Positions 47,742 through 58,204 of a DNA stretch of 64,000 bases are shown piece by piece. This DNA comes from Parabacteroides sp. AD58. GTDB taxonomy: Bacteria; Bacteroidota; Bacteroidia; Bacteroidales; Tannerellaceae. The position numbers and the translations under genes are program-made. The notes below the pieces were generated by a model that saw only the letters and a program-made list of their open reading frames with translations, was not told where the DNA came from and ran no database searches. The DNA lies in contig NZ_CP146284.1 in the NCBI RefSeq assembly GCF_023744375.2, forward strand, positions 62,001 through 126,000, written 5' to 3'. The number at the start of each line of letters is the position of its first letter. The stretch's first letter is position 1.

Positions 47742-47794
47742 TTAGTAAAGCTCAGGGCATCACCTTGGGAAAATACGATCCTCTGTTAAAGATC

Positions 47795-47851
47795 AAGCCC
47801 TGAAAGGGTGGAATAGTTTAAATTATTCTACTCTTTCAGGGCTTACTTTTT
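47795..47851 (+). terminator. Terminator after the protease gene
   Basis: AAGCCCTGAAAG pairs with CTTTCAGGGCTT in a long stem with internal mismatches, then ACTTTTTAA. The remaining 47852-48010 holds only an AT-rich stretch with TGTCAAT-like short repeats (about 47969-48004) seen near many Bacteroidetes genes. Confidence 0.8.
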
Positions 47852-48010
47852 AATATCAAAGGAAATAGATATTCTTCCATGTTAATCTGCTCCTAATTCC
47901 TTTTATAACCGCTTTGATTCGTTTTGTCACTAACCGGAGGCGTAGTACTATCCAATCGGTTGGTGTCAAACAAATTGTCAATCGTCAATTATCCATTGTC
48001 AATTAGTTAG

Positions 48011-49843
48011 TTATCTTCTCCCCAAATCATCATACAGCGTTTGCAGGATGGCTTTTCCTTTTTCCAGCCGTTGTTCGCGTTGCCGGGCATCCGATTCCTG
48101 AATGACACGGTTGCTTTCATTGTCGTATACCGAATAGCCGGTGCTGTCGATGTAAGCGAAACCGTTTCCGAAGGTATAGAAGGCAAACGGCTCGTGCGTG
48201 AGGATATTCTTGCTGAAACGGAATTCTTCGTGTGGAATATCCAGCTGATTCAATAACGTGGCAGCCAGGTCGGTCTGATTGCATAAGGTTGAAATCACGC
48301 GCGGCTCTTTGATAGCGCCTCCTAACCAAAGCATCGGTATGTGGTATCGGAGCGGCTCGAAGTCCTTAATCTTGTCGGGATAACGGAAGCCGTGGTCGGC
48401 AATCAGAATAAGAAGCAGATTCTTCCATACCGGCAGTTCCTTGACTTTGCTGACAAAGGCTCCTAAACAGCTGTCGGTAAATGCGACCGAGTTGAGATAC
48501 GGATGCTGGAACCGATGGTAAGGAACTTCGAATGGTTCGTGACTGCTTAGCGTCAGGAAGGTTGTCATCCACGGGTTTGTATCCGCATTTCGCTGTTTGA
48601 TGGCTTCATATAGATAATTGAATGTAACATTATCATTCGCGCCCCATTTATTCAGCCGTTCCGAAATAGGGAAGTCTTTATCTGAAGTGATGGCTGTATA
48701 GCCTGAATTATAGAAGTAACTCTGCATGTTGGTAAAGTTGATATCACCACCATACAGCATGTCGCATGTATAACCTTGGGTATTCAGACTGTGGGCAATC
48801 GATGGGAGTGTCTGACTTTTGGCCGGATATTTCATGATCGAAGTAGTCGGTTGCGCCAGATATCCGTTGAGGACGGATACCAATCCGCGGTCGGTCCGGA
48901 ATGAATTGGCATATAAGTTATCGAATAAGATTCCTTCCTGGCTCAATTCGTTTATATGAGGTGTCACATCGGCTTCTCCACCGGTAACGGCAATGGTATT
49001 GGCTGAGAAGCTTTCCAGGATGACAATCAGGATATCGGGCCGGTTTGTTGTTAACAGGCGGCAGGTATCCGGAGCAATTTCCTTTTGCTGACCGTATCGG
49101 TCGTTGAATATCTTTTCCCGTTTTTCTTCAGGGAAGAAATTAAACTGTTCTGCAAAATCCTGTTGCTTGGAAACTGATGCAAGCAGACTGAAGCACGGAT
49201 TGATGGCCGAATGGTTCAGAAATGTATTGTTGCTGTAATATACCATGCCAACATTGGCTGTCGAAGTGGTGACACCGCCTCGGATTGGGATAAACATCAG
49301 GCCACCTAAGACGAGAACAGACAGCGAAGCCAACCAGCGGTTTCTGGCTGGAGTAAAGTCGGCCAAAGGCAAGATCAGCTTTGTCAGATATTTGTAAATC
49401 AGATAAACATAAACCAGAAAGGATATGGTCTGGACGAGAAACAGTCCGGCAGGAACGCTGGCCAAAGCATCTCCCGGTGATTTCAGGTAGAAGAACACTG
49501 TCGCATCCATACGGAAGCCCCAGAAGGCATATAAGGCTACGTCTGCTACAAAGATGGCGGCAATGATAAGGGCCACCGTTATAAAATAGCCTTTCAGTAC
49601 TTTGCGGAGCCAGCTTCCGTTATACCATACCGAGACGAGTACCAGCAATAACGGGAGAACCGTCAGATAACCGGCTACTGTCAAGTCAAGTTTCAATCCA
49701 TGCCAGATGACTTGGAAATAATCGGCTGCACTCAGCGCCTCTGTCATGCTTCTGTTATAGAAGAGAAACCAAGGTTTCTGTATGATGAAGACCGGTAGCC
49801 AGGCAAGAAAGAGGAGAATAAGAAAAAGAATTCTTTTCTTCAT
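48011..49843 (-). CDS. LTA-synthase-family sulfatase / phosphoglycerol transferase-like membrane protein
   Basis: A 610-residue protein from ATG 49843. About five membrane helices (residues 1-190) precede a periplasmic sulfatase-fold domain: ILIVILESFSANTIAV (metal Glu), TPHINELSQEGILFDNLYANSFRTDRGLVS (catalytic Thr in TDRG) and ILIADHGFRYP (metal Asp/His). Architecture matches LtaS-type enzymes. In Gram-negative Bacteroidetes these are more likely phosphoglycerol or phosphoethanolamine transferases acting on envelope lipids or glycans. A frame upstream to 49894 overlaps a terminator and is rejected. Confidence 0.88.
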   Translation of the reverse strand: MKKRILFLILLFLAWLPVFIIQKPWFLFYNRSMTEALSAADYFQVIWHGLKLDLTVAGYLTVLPLLLVLVSVWYNGSWLRKVLKGYFITVALIIAAIFVADVALYAFWGFRMDATVFFYLKSPGDALASVPAGLFLVQTISFLVYVYLIYKYLTKLILPLADFTPARNRWLASLSVLVLGGLMFIPIRGGVTTSTANVGMVYYSNNTFLNHSAINPCFSLLASVSKQQDFAEQFNFFPEEKREKIFNDRYGQQKEIAPDTCRLLTTNRPDILIVILESFSANTIAVTGGEADVTPHINELSQEGILFDNLYANSFRTDRGLVSVLNGYLAQPTTSIMKYPAKSQTLPSIAHSLNTQGYTCDMLYGGDINFTNMQSYFYNSGYTAITSDKDFPISERLNKWGANDNVTFNYLYEAIKQRNADTNPWMTTFLTLSSHEPFEVPYHRFQHPYLNSVAFTDSCLGAFVSKVKELPVWKNLLLILIADHGFRYPDKIKDFEPLRYHIPMLWLGGAIKEPRVISTLCNQTDLAATLLNQLDIPHEEFRFSKNILTHEPFAFYTFGNGFAYIDSTGYSVYDNESNRVIQESDARQREQRLEKGKAILQTLYDDLGRR

Positions 49844-49853
49844 AGGAAACAGA

Positions 49854-49901
49854 TAAAAAACGAGGTTATGAAGGTTCTGCCAGGCAGAGATCATAACCTC
49901 G
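49854..49901 (-). terminator. Terminator between ABC-F and the sulfatase gene
   Basis: On the minus strand CGAGGTTATGA pairs with TCATAACCTCG, with an inner stem (GCCTGGC), followed by six T (49855-49860). It ends transcription of the ABC-F gene. Confidence 0.85.
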
Positions 49902-49917
49902 TTATAGTGTTTGTATT

Positions 49918-51552
<1,635 letters not shown>

Positions 51553-51578
51553 TTATCAGATATAGTAGAAAACCTAGG

Positions 51579-51586
51579 CAAAGATA
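51579..51586 (-). promoter_or_regulatory. -7 box of the ABC-F gene
   Basis: Minus-strand TATCTTTG, 44 bp before its ATG. Confidence 0.5.
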
Positions 51587-51701
51587 CGGAGAATTTACGA
51601 AAGTAACCAGCAGGAGGGGCGGTTTTCCGCCTTTATTTCTTAGCGGGGTGATCTGCTTTTCTTCTGGATGTGGGCAATTAAAGTTGCGAAAGCCGGGAAT
51701 A

Positions 51702-51795
51702 ATTCTTTAGTTCACGATGCGGATTACTTAGTTCACACCGTGGATTAAGTAGTTCACGTCGTGGATTACTTAGTTCACGCCGTGAACTAAAGAAT
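51702..51795. repeat. 21-bp-period array with 14-bp terminal inverted repeats (MITE-like)
   Basis: TAGTTCAC recurs at 51708, 51729, 51750 and 51771, exactly 21 bp apart. The ends ATTCTTTAGTTCAC (51702-51715) and GTGAACTAAAGAAT (51782-51795) are a perfect 14-bp inverted pair. Read on the minus strand it would encode seven-residue repeats (RRELSNP type) in a short frame, probably not a gene. Confidence 0.8.
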
Positions 51796-51918
51796 ATCTG
51801 GGCATATCTGAAAGTTTTTCTGCCGTCTTGTAGCAGAATATACGGGTTGTTCTGAAAAATACTGGCAGGTATTTTATAGAAAAATGGGCGGTAAAGTATG
51901 AAATTCAATCAAAATACC

Positions 51919-51926
51919 TATATTTG
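51919..51926 (+). promoter_or_regulatory. -7 box of lemA
   Basis: TATATTTG, 27 bp before the lemA ATG. Confidence 0.5.
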
Positions 51927-51953
51927 AGCCATTAATTAAAAGAAAAAAAGAAT

Positions 51954-52511
51954 ATGACACTTATTGTTGTAATTGCGGTTGTAGTATTATTGTTATTTTG
52001 GGTAATGTCTTTATACAACCGTCTGGTAAAGTTAAGAAACAATCGGGAAAATGCTTTTGCCGATATAGATGTGCAGCTGAAACAACGGCATGATCTGGTG
52101 CCGCAGCTGGTTGCGACGGTCAAGGGATATGCCTCACATGAAAAGGAAACATTAGACCGGGTCATCGCTGCCCGCAATGGAGCCGTTGCCGCCAAGTCGA
52201 TCGACGACAAGATTCAGGCAGAGAATATGCTGACTTCCGCCTTGTCGGGCTTGAAGGTTACCCTGGAAGCCTATCCGGATCTGAAGGCCAACCAGAACTT
52301 TATCCAGTTGCAGGAAGAAATTTCAGACTTGGAAAATAAACTGGCTTCGGTACGCCGTTATTTCAATTCAGCTACCCGTGAATTGAACAATGCCGTCGAG
52401 ACTTTTCCGTCTAACCTGATTGCCGGTATGTTTGGTTTCCATAAAGAAATGATGTTTGATCTGGGTGAACAGCGTGCTACGCTGGAAGAAGCTCCGAAAA
52501 TTAGTTTTTAA
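51954..52511 (+). CDS. lemA: LemA family protein
   Basis: A 185-residue protein: one N-terminal membrane helix (about 3-20), then the LemA core YNRLVKLRNNRENAFADIDVQLKQRHDLVPQLV and VRRYFNSATRELNNAVETFPSN. The soluble helical domain is probably periplasmic, by family expectation. It is followed after 3 bp by an M48 protease gene, the common LemA-M48 (HtpX-like) pair of membrane quality control. Exact role unknown. Confidence 0.93.
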   Translation: MTLIVVIAVVVLLLFWVMSLYNRLVKLRNNRENAFADIDVQLKQRHDLVPQLVATVKGYASHEKETLDRVIAARNGAVAAKSIDDKIQAENMLTSALSGLKVTLEAYPDLKANQNFIQLQEEISDLENKLASVRRYFNSATRELNNAVETFPSNLIAGMFGFHKEMMFDLGEQRATLEEAPKISF

Positions 52512-52514
52512 CGT

Positions 52515-53489
52515 ATGAAATATGTCGGAATTCAGACACAGCAGAGCAGGAACAACGTGCGGTCGTTGTTTCTGCTCTGTTTGTTTCCCTGCCTGGTGGT
52601 GGGGCTGACTTACTTGTTCTGCTTTTTATTGCATTATCTTTCGATGTCGGACGACCAGACGGATATGTCGGTGGTCATTCTGTATACGAATGATATGTTC
52701 CTGCATGTTGTTCCGTATGTTATCGGAGGCGTACTGATCTGGTTCCTGATTGCCTATTTTGCCAATACGAGTATCATCCGTTCGGCTACGGGAGCTATTC
52801 CGTTGGAACGCAAGGACAACAAGCGGGTCTATAACCTGGTGGAGAATCTCTGCATGAGTCAGGGAATGAAGATGCCTAAAATCAATGTGATAGATGATGA
52901 TTCGCTGAATGCATTCGCCAGCGGTATCGACGAGCGGACTTATACCGTGACGCTTTCGAGAGGCATCATTGATAAACTGAATGATGAAGAACTGGAAGGA
53001 GTTATCGCACACGAGCTGACGCATATCCGGAACCATGATGTCCGGTTACTGATTATTTCGATTGTGTTTGTCGGGATCTTTTCGATGATCGCACAGATCT
53101 GTATGCGGTGGGTCTATTACTCTTCATGGGCTCCGCGCCGGCGTGATGAGAAAGGAAACGGCGTAATCGTGGTGATGCTGCTGGCTTTGCTGGTGGCGGC
53201 CATCGGCTATTTATTTGCTACCCTGATGCGGTTTGCCATTTCCAGAAAACGAGAATACCTGGCTGATGCCGGTGCTGCCGAGATGACAAGGAACCCGCGT
53301 GCATTGGCAAGTGCCTTGCGGAAGATTTCGGCTGATCCGGATATAGAAGCCGTAAATAGGGCCGATGTTGCCCAGTTGTTTATCCAGCATCCGGGCAAAC
53401 AGGCGATGGGCTTTCTGGATAGTCTGAACGGTCTGTTTGCAACCCATCCGCCCATTGAAAAGCGGATTCAGATACTCGAGCAGTTTTGA
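52515..53489 (+). CDS. M48 family membrane metalloprotease (HtpX-like)
   Basis: A 324-residue protein. Two membrane helices near the N-terminus (about 18-42 and 66-83), the zinc motif HELTH (166-170) with the third ligand Glu in REYLADAGAAEMTRNP, and two more membrane helices between them (about 179-198 and 215-238). It matches the HtpX/M48 layout and cleaves damaged membrane proteins. Translationally linked to lemA, 3 bp upstream. Confidence 0.93.
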   Translation: MKYVGIQTQQSRNNVRSLFLLCLFPCLVVGLTYLFCFLLHYLSMSDDQTDMSVVILYTNDMFLHVVPYVIGGVLIWFLIAYFANTSIIRSATGAIPLERKDNKRVYNLVENLCMSQGMKMPKINVIDDDSLNAFASGIDERTYTVTLSRGIIDKLNDEELEGVIAHELTHIRNHDVRLLIISIVFVGIFSMIAQICMRWVYYSSWAPRRRDEKGNGVIVVMLLALLVAAIGYLFATLMRFAISRKREYLADAGAAEMTRNPRALASALRKISADPDIEAVNRADVAQLFIQHPGKQAMGFLDSLNGLFATHPPIEKRIQILEQF

Positions 53490-53526
53490 GTAGGCTGATA
53501 TAGGAAGATTATTAGTGTTTAGTGCC

Positions 53527-55944
53527 ATGAATAAATTATGTATGTTGTTGACCTTATGCCTGTGGTGTGCCATTTCGTATGCCGGACAGGCCGATTATCA
53601 GGTAAAAGGTCGTCTGGTCGATGCGGAAAGTGGAGCCGTCATTGACTTTGCGGATGTGTTTTTGTTCAGAACCGGCGAAAATCAGCCGGTTAAGCAGACT
53701 TTTCCTGACAAGCAGGGAATATTTGGTTTTACAGACGTATCAGACGAGAGTTATACTCTGATGGTTCGTCTGGTCGGTTATGATGTCTATGCGAGTCAGC
53801 CTTTGGCGGTTACGGGGCAAGCTCGGATTGATTTAGGAGATGTGCGCCTTGAACCTTTGGAAACGGGCCTGGCAGAAGTAGAAGTCGTGGCCGAGAAACG
53901 CCAGCTGGTTTATAAGCTGGATAAGAAAGTGGTAGAAGCCTCATCGAATATGATGGGCAGTGGCGGTTCGGCTGTAGATATTCTGGAGAACACCCCGTCT
54001 ATTCGGGTGGACGCTGAAGGCGAAGTTACCTTCCGGGGCAGCTCCGGTTTTTTGGTTTATATTGATGGAAAGCCCAGTGTCTTTACCGGAACACAGGCCT
54101 TGGAACAAGTACCTGCCGGACATATCGAGAATATAGAGATCATTACAACGCCTTCTGCCAAACATGATACAGACGGCGATGTAGGTATTATCAATATCAT
54201 CACGAAGAAACATTCGCAGAAAGGATGGAGCGGCATGGTGAATCTGTCGGGAAGTACCTGGCTCTCCCGGCATGTGGATTTCCTGTTGACGAAACAGAAT
54301 GACCGCTCGCGCTGGTATATAGGCGGGCAGTGGACAGACCGTTTGCGGAAGAGTGATTTTGATCAGGAAAAGACAACCGTGGTGGGCGATCAGACGACGA
54401 TTTCGCATTCCATCGGACCTCGTACAGGAGATTCCTATCATTATACGATGAAAGGCGGTTGGAGCCTGGAACTGCCCAAGACTTCCATCAAAGTGGACCT
54501 GGAAGGAGGTTATGGCGGTAATAAACGTAGGGGAGACATGAAGTATCAGGAAACACGTATCATCAAGGATGCGGAGCCCGTTACCGAATATTATAACAGT
54601 ATTGATGACTATGACAATGATGAAAACATTGGCTTAGGCAGCTTCGTGGTAGAACATCGCTTTAACCAGGAAGGACATAAGCTGTCGGCCTCCGGTTATT
54701 ATAAATATGGCGGTAATGCTTTGGAATATTTCTTCAACGACCTGAATGACTTGCAGGGAAACCGGCAACAAGGTCACCGGGCTTACGAGGCAGAACACCG
54801 CGAAACCTTGCGGGCGAACCTGGATTATGCCTTGCCTTTCCAGAACATCGGAAAGCTGGAAGCCGGCTATCAGTATTATTCTTATCTGGAAGATGGGGAT
54901 TATAAAATGGAATGGTGGAATCCGGAAACGCAAAGTTTCTACTGGCGGGATGATATTTATAATACCTTCTATTTTCAGGAAGGAGTGAATTCTATTTATG
55001 CCATTCTTTCGGGAGCCTGGAAAGGGCTGGAGGCGCAGGCCGGAGTACGTGGCGAACATACGCATACTGTTTTGCGGAGTTCTGTTCCGGGTGCCGACCG
55101 GACCAAGAACCGCTTTGAGTTTTTCCCATCGGTTCACTTGGGTTATACATTCCCGAATGATCATCGGCTATTGTTTTCTTATTCCCGTCGTACCACGCGT
55201 CCGCAGTTGTATTATATGGAACCCTATATCACATACCGTGATTTTTATACTGCCGAGATCGGAAATCCGGATATTCGTCCGGAGTATATTAATTCGTTCG
55301 AGATGAATTACCGGAAGGCCTTTGGTGAGAATACGGTTTCTGCCACGTTGTTCCATCGCTCCCGTAAGGATAAGATCGAGCGGTTGCGTGTTCCCTACAT
55401 GGCAGGTGTGACTTTAGACTCGATGGCAAACGTGGGGCATGATTATTCAACCGGTCTGGAGTTGAGCGTAGCATTACATCCGGTCCGCTGGTGGAACACG
55501 ACGGTGAATGGTAATATCTATCATTATCAGGTAAAGAACGAGTTGTCGGCAGGCGGAAAGAGCGAATCGAGTACGAATTATGACATTTTGTGGAATAACC
55601 TGTTTGCATTAGGTAAATATACACGACTGCAACTGGATGGAAGTTTTGTTGGCCCTTCCGTAACGACACAAGGAAGAACCGATTCCTATTGGTATGCCAA
55701 TGTGGCTGTCCGGCATCAGTTGTTTGACCGGAAACTGACGTTAACCCTGGCCTTCAAGGATATTTTCCGTTCGGCTTGTTATGTGAGTGATATCCAGACG
55801 GCCGATTTGAGGTCTCTGACGAAAATCAAGCCCAAATATCCGCAGATACTGCTCACGATCAGCTATACGTTTAACAGTTTCAAGGCAAAGGCTACCCAAG
55901 AGAATGATGACCGGAATGAAATGTTTGAAGGCATCAAGCACTGA
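53527..55944 (+). CDS. Outer membrane beta-barrel protein of the TonB-dependent receptor type
   Basis: From ATG 53527 the product has 805 residues with a signal peptide ending near SYAG. A CarboxypepD-regulatory-like domain (QVKGRLVDAESGAVIDFADV) is followed by a plug (VDILENTPSIRVDAEGEVTFRGSSGFLVYIDGKPS) and a C-terminal barrel of the OMP_b-brl_3 type. It lacks an obvious SusD partner, so it is probably a stand-alone receptor; ligand unknown. It follows the M48 gene by 37 bp and may be co-transcribed. Starting at GTG 53515 is possible but less likely. Confidence 0.9.
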   Translation: MNKLCMLLTLCLWCAISYAGQADYQVKGRLVDAESGAVIDFADVFLFRTGENQPVKQTFPDKQGIFGFTDVSDESYTLMVRLVGYDVYASQPLAVTGQARIDLGDVRLEPLETGLAEVEVVAEKRQLVYKLDKKVVEASSNMMGSGGSAVDILENTPSIRVDAEGEVTFRGSSGFLVYIDGKPSVFTGTQALEQVPAGHIENIEIITTPSAKHDTDGDVGIINIITKKHSQKGWSGMVNLSGSTWLSRHVDFLLTKQNDRSRWYIGGQWTDRLRKSDFDQEKTTVVGDQTTISHSIGPRTGDSYHYTMKGGWSLELPKTSIKVDLEGGYGGNKRRGDMKYQETRIIKDAEPVTEYYNSIDDYDNDENIGLGSFVVEHRFNQEGHKLSASGYYKYGGNALEYFFNDLNDLQGNRQQGHRAYEAEHRETLRANLDYALPFQNIGKLEAGYQYYSYLEDGDYKMEWWNPETQSFYWRDDIYNTFYFQEGVNSIYAILSGAWKGLEAQAGVRGEHTHTVLRSSVPGADRTKNRFEFFPSVHLGYTFPNDHRLLFSYSRRTTRPQLYYMEPYITYRDFYTAEIGNPDIRPEYINSFEMNYRKAFGENTVSATLFHRSRKDKIERLRVPYMAGVTLDSMANVGHDYSTGLELSVALHPVRWWNTTVNGNIYHYQVKNELSAGGKSESSTNYDILWNNLFALGKYTRLQLDGSFVGPSVTTQGRTDSYWYANVAVRHQLFDRKLTLTLAFKDIFRSACYVSDIQTADLRSLTKIKPKYPQILLTISYTFNSFKAKATQENDDRNEMFEGIKH

Positions 55945-55995
55945 CATTTTGAGAATAAATTGAGGGTTGTGCAAGCGGTTTCATGATTAAATGCT

Positions 55996-56003
55996 TACCT
56001 TTG
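55996..56003 (+). promoter_or_regulatory. -7 box of the putrescine operon
   Basis: TACCTTTG, 23 bp before the agmatine deiminase ATG. Confidence 0.5.
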
Positions 56004-56026
56004 CACATCAGATTTGAAGATTAAAT

Positions 56027-57058
56027 ATGCAAACGACAGGTATTACATTTCCTGCGGAATGGTATCCGCAGAGTGCGGTACAACTGACTTGGCCGCATGA
56101 AGATACAGATTGGGCACCTATCCTGGACGAGGTAGTCGCATGTTTCGTCGAGATTGCCCGGGAAATCATGAAGCGTGAGAAACTGCTGATTGTATGTCAG
56201 AATGAAGATGAGGTGCGCAGTCAGCTGGGCGAACTGGATGAGACGCGCGTTCGTTTTGTTGAAATGCCTACGAATGATACATGGGCAAGAGATCATGGTG
56301 GTATTTCCGTATTTGATACATTCGGACCAACGGTCTATGATTTCGTATTTAATGGCTGGGGATTGAAGTTTTCGGCAGGAAAAGATAACCAGATCACCCG
56401 GAACTTATTCCACGAAGGCGTCTTTGCCGATCGGATTCAGCCGGCCAATATGGCTCCGTTCGTACTGGAAGGCGGTAGCATCGAGTCGGATGGACAAGGA
56501 ACCTTGATGACAACCGCCGAATGCCTGCTGTCGTTGAACCGGAATGAATACATGCAGCGGGAGGAAATAGAGAATCACCTGAAAGATATCTTTGGATTGA
56601 GTCGTGTGTTGTGGATTGAAAATGGATTCTTGGTGGGCGATGATACCGACAGCCATGTGGATACATTAGCCCGTTTCTGCCGGGAAGATACGATCGCCTA
56701 TGTACAATGCACTGATCCGGCGGATGTGCATTACGATGAATTGCAGGCGATGGAAGAAGAAATCAAGGCATTCCGCCAGCTCAATGGTGAACCTTACAAA
56801 CTGATCGCCTTGCCGATGGCAGACGAAGTGATTTGGGAAGGCGAACGCCTGCCGGCTACGTATGCCAACTTCCTGATCCTGAATGGAGCGGTATTGCTTC
56901 CTTTCTATAATTCACCGAAAGATGAGATCGCCCGGAAGGCGTTGCAGGAAGCATTCCCGGACCGGGAAATCGTCGGAATCAATTGTTTGTCGTTAATTAA
57001 GCAGCACGGATCTTTGCATTGCGTAACCATGCAGTATCCGGAAGGCTTTATTGAATAA
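56027..57058 (+). CDS. aguA: Agmatine deiminase
   Basis: A 343-residue guanidino-modifying enzyme of the PAD superfamily. Conserved parts are LTWPHEDTDWAP, NDTWARDHG, LEGGSIESDGQGT, the active-site HVDTLARF, and catalytic C332 in HGSLHCVTMQYP. It converts agmatine to N-carbamoylputrescine. The next gene (8 bp) encodes the enzyme for the following step. Arginine decarboxylase, which would supply agmatine, is not in the window. Confidence 0.96.
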   Translation: MQTTGITFPAEWYPQSAVQLTWPHEDTDWAPILDEVVACFVEIAREIMKREKLLIVCQNEDEVRSQLGELDETRVRFVEMPTNDTWARDHGGISVFDTFGPTVYDFVFNGWGLKFSAGKDNQITRNLFHEGVFADRIQPANMAPFVLEGGSIESDGQGTLMTTAECLLSLNRNEYMQREEIENHLKDIFGLSRVLWIENGFLVGDDTDSHVDTLARFCREDTIAYVQCTDPADVHYDELQAMEEEIKAFRQLNGEPYKLIALPMADEVIWEGERLPATYANFLILNGAVLLPFYNSPKDEIARKALQEAFPDREIVGINCLSLIKQHGSLHCVTMQYPEGFIE

Positions 57059-57066
57059 AGAAGAAT

Positions 57067-57945
57067 ATGAAGGTAGGATTAGTACAACAGAAGAATACGG
57101 CGGATATTCCGGCAAATATTCAGAAATTGCAGGATAATATCCGGAAAGTAGCTGCCATGGGTGCCGAATTAGTCGTGTTGCAGGAACTGCACAACGGACT
57201 TTATTTCTGCCAGACGGAGAATACGGAACTGTTTAATCAGGCAGAACCGATACCCGGCCCTTCAACAGAGACATTCGGGAAACTGGCAAAAGAATTAGGA
57301 ATCGTGTTGGTTTTGTCGTTGTTCGAACGTCGTGCTCCGGGCTTGTATCATAATACAGCCGTTGTTCTGGAAAAAGACGGCAGCATTGCTGGTAAATATC
57401 GGAAGATGCACATTCCGGATGATCCGGCTTATTACGAGAAGTTCTATTTTACGCCGGGTGATTTGGGCTTTGAACCGATAGATACATCTGTCGGCCGGCT
57501 GGGTGTTTTGGTTTGTTGGGATCAATGGTATCCGGAAGCAGCCCGACTGATGGCCATGCGTGGTGCCGAAATGCTGATTTATCCGACAGCGATCGGCTGG
57601 GAGAGTACAGATACGGACGAAGAAAAGAAGAGACAGCTGAATGCCTGGATTACGGTGCAGCGCGGTCATGCGGTAGCGAACGGACTTCCGGTAATTACGG
57701 TGAACCGGACGGGACATGAAGCGGATCCTTCCGGACAAACCAATGGTATTCAGTTCTGGGGTAACAGCTTTGTTGCCGGACCTCAGGGGGAATTATTGGC
57801 AGAGTTTACGAATGATCAGGAAGAGGTTCGTGTCGTAGAAATCGATAAAAGCCGGAGTGAAAATGTACGTCGCTGGTGGCCTTTCTTCCGGGATCGCCGG
57901 ATCGATGCTTTCGACGGACTGACAAAGCGTTTTTTGGTTAAGTAA
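57067..57945 (+). CDS. aguB: N-carbamoylputrescine amidase
   Basis: A 292-residue nitrilase-superfamily enzyme with the catalytic triad E40 (VLQELHNG), K113 (YRKMHIP) and C150 (LVCWDQWYPEAAR). It hydrolyses N-carbamoylputrescine to putrescine, CO2 and ammonia. Paired with agmatine deiminase, it gives the alternative plant/bacterial-type putrescine route. Confidence 0.96.
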   Translation: MKVGLVQQKNTADIPANIQKLQDNIRKVAAMGAELVVLQELHNGLYFCQTENTELFNQAEPIPGPSTETFGKLAKELGIVLVLSLFERRAPGLYHNTAVVLEKDGSIAGKYRKMHIPDDPAYYEKFYFTPGDLGFEPIDTSVGRLGVLVCWDQWYPEAARLMAMRGAEMLIYPTAIGWESTDTDEEKKRQLNAWITVQRGHAVANGLPVITVNRTGHEADPSGQTNGIQFWGNSFVAGPQGELLAEFTNDQEEVRVVEIDKSRSENVRRWWPFFRDRRIDAFDGLTKRFLVK

Positions 57946-57997
57946 ATGCTCTATGAGAGAAAGAATCTTCTTCTCTTATTATAAGAAACTGATAGTG

Positions 57998-58037
57998 GCG
58001 GAATGAACGAGGGTAGATCGTTTGTTCCGCTGTTTTT
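57998..58037 (+). terminator. Terminator of the putrescine operon
   Basis: GCGGAATGAACGA pairs with TCGTTTGTTCCGC with two mismatches, then TGTTTTTAT. Confidence 0.8.
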
Positions 58038-58106
58038 ATAAGCTTGTCAGGTGTAACTTGTTTAATTTATATGGACTACTTTCCTGAAAGATTATTTGTA
58101 AATGAG

Positions 58107-58137
58107 TTTGTAACATAAAAAATAAGTATTAAATTTG
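58107..58137 (+). promoter_or_regulatory. Promoter of the AbiF-type locus
   Basis: TTTG (58107-58110), 19 bp, TAAATTTG (58130-58137). Near-ideal. Start expected near 58144, just upstream of a hairpin-terminated short RNA. Confidence 0.75.
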
Positions 58138-58143
58138 CACTGT

Positions 58144-58192
58144 TAGTCCTCGCCAAGCCTCTTAGCAATGCTCAAATAGGTGAGGCTTTTTA
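58144..58192 (+). ncRNA. Short structured RNA upstream of the AbiF-type gene
   Basis: From the predicted start near 58144 the RNA contains CCTCGCC (58148-58154), AAGCCTC (58155-58161), a small AGC-AAT-GCT hairpin (58164-58172) and GAGGCTTTTTATT (58182-58194). AAGCCTC/GAGGCTT forms a terminator stem with T-run. CCTCGCC could instead pair with GGTGAGG (58179-58185), so two folds compete. A structured RNA upstream of abiF-type genes ('abiF motif') has been described; I recall it but cannot align this one here. The RNA ends about 12 nt before the protein start. Confidence 0.6.
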
Positions 58193-58204
58193 TTATAAAA
58201 TACT

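Noticed and set aside
49844..49894. N-terminal extension of the sulfatase-type protein
   Set aside because: It is encoded by the ABC-F terminator stem. The membrane protein starts naturally at ATG 49843.
51678..51908. Minus-strand frame with RRELSNP-type seven-residue repeats
   Set aside because: The repeats come from the 21-bp DNA array, the frame has no promoter or family, and the 14-bp inverted ends show the DNA element is the unit of interest.
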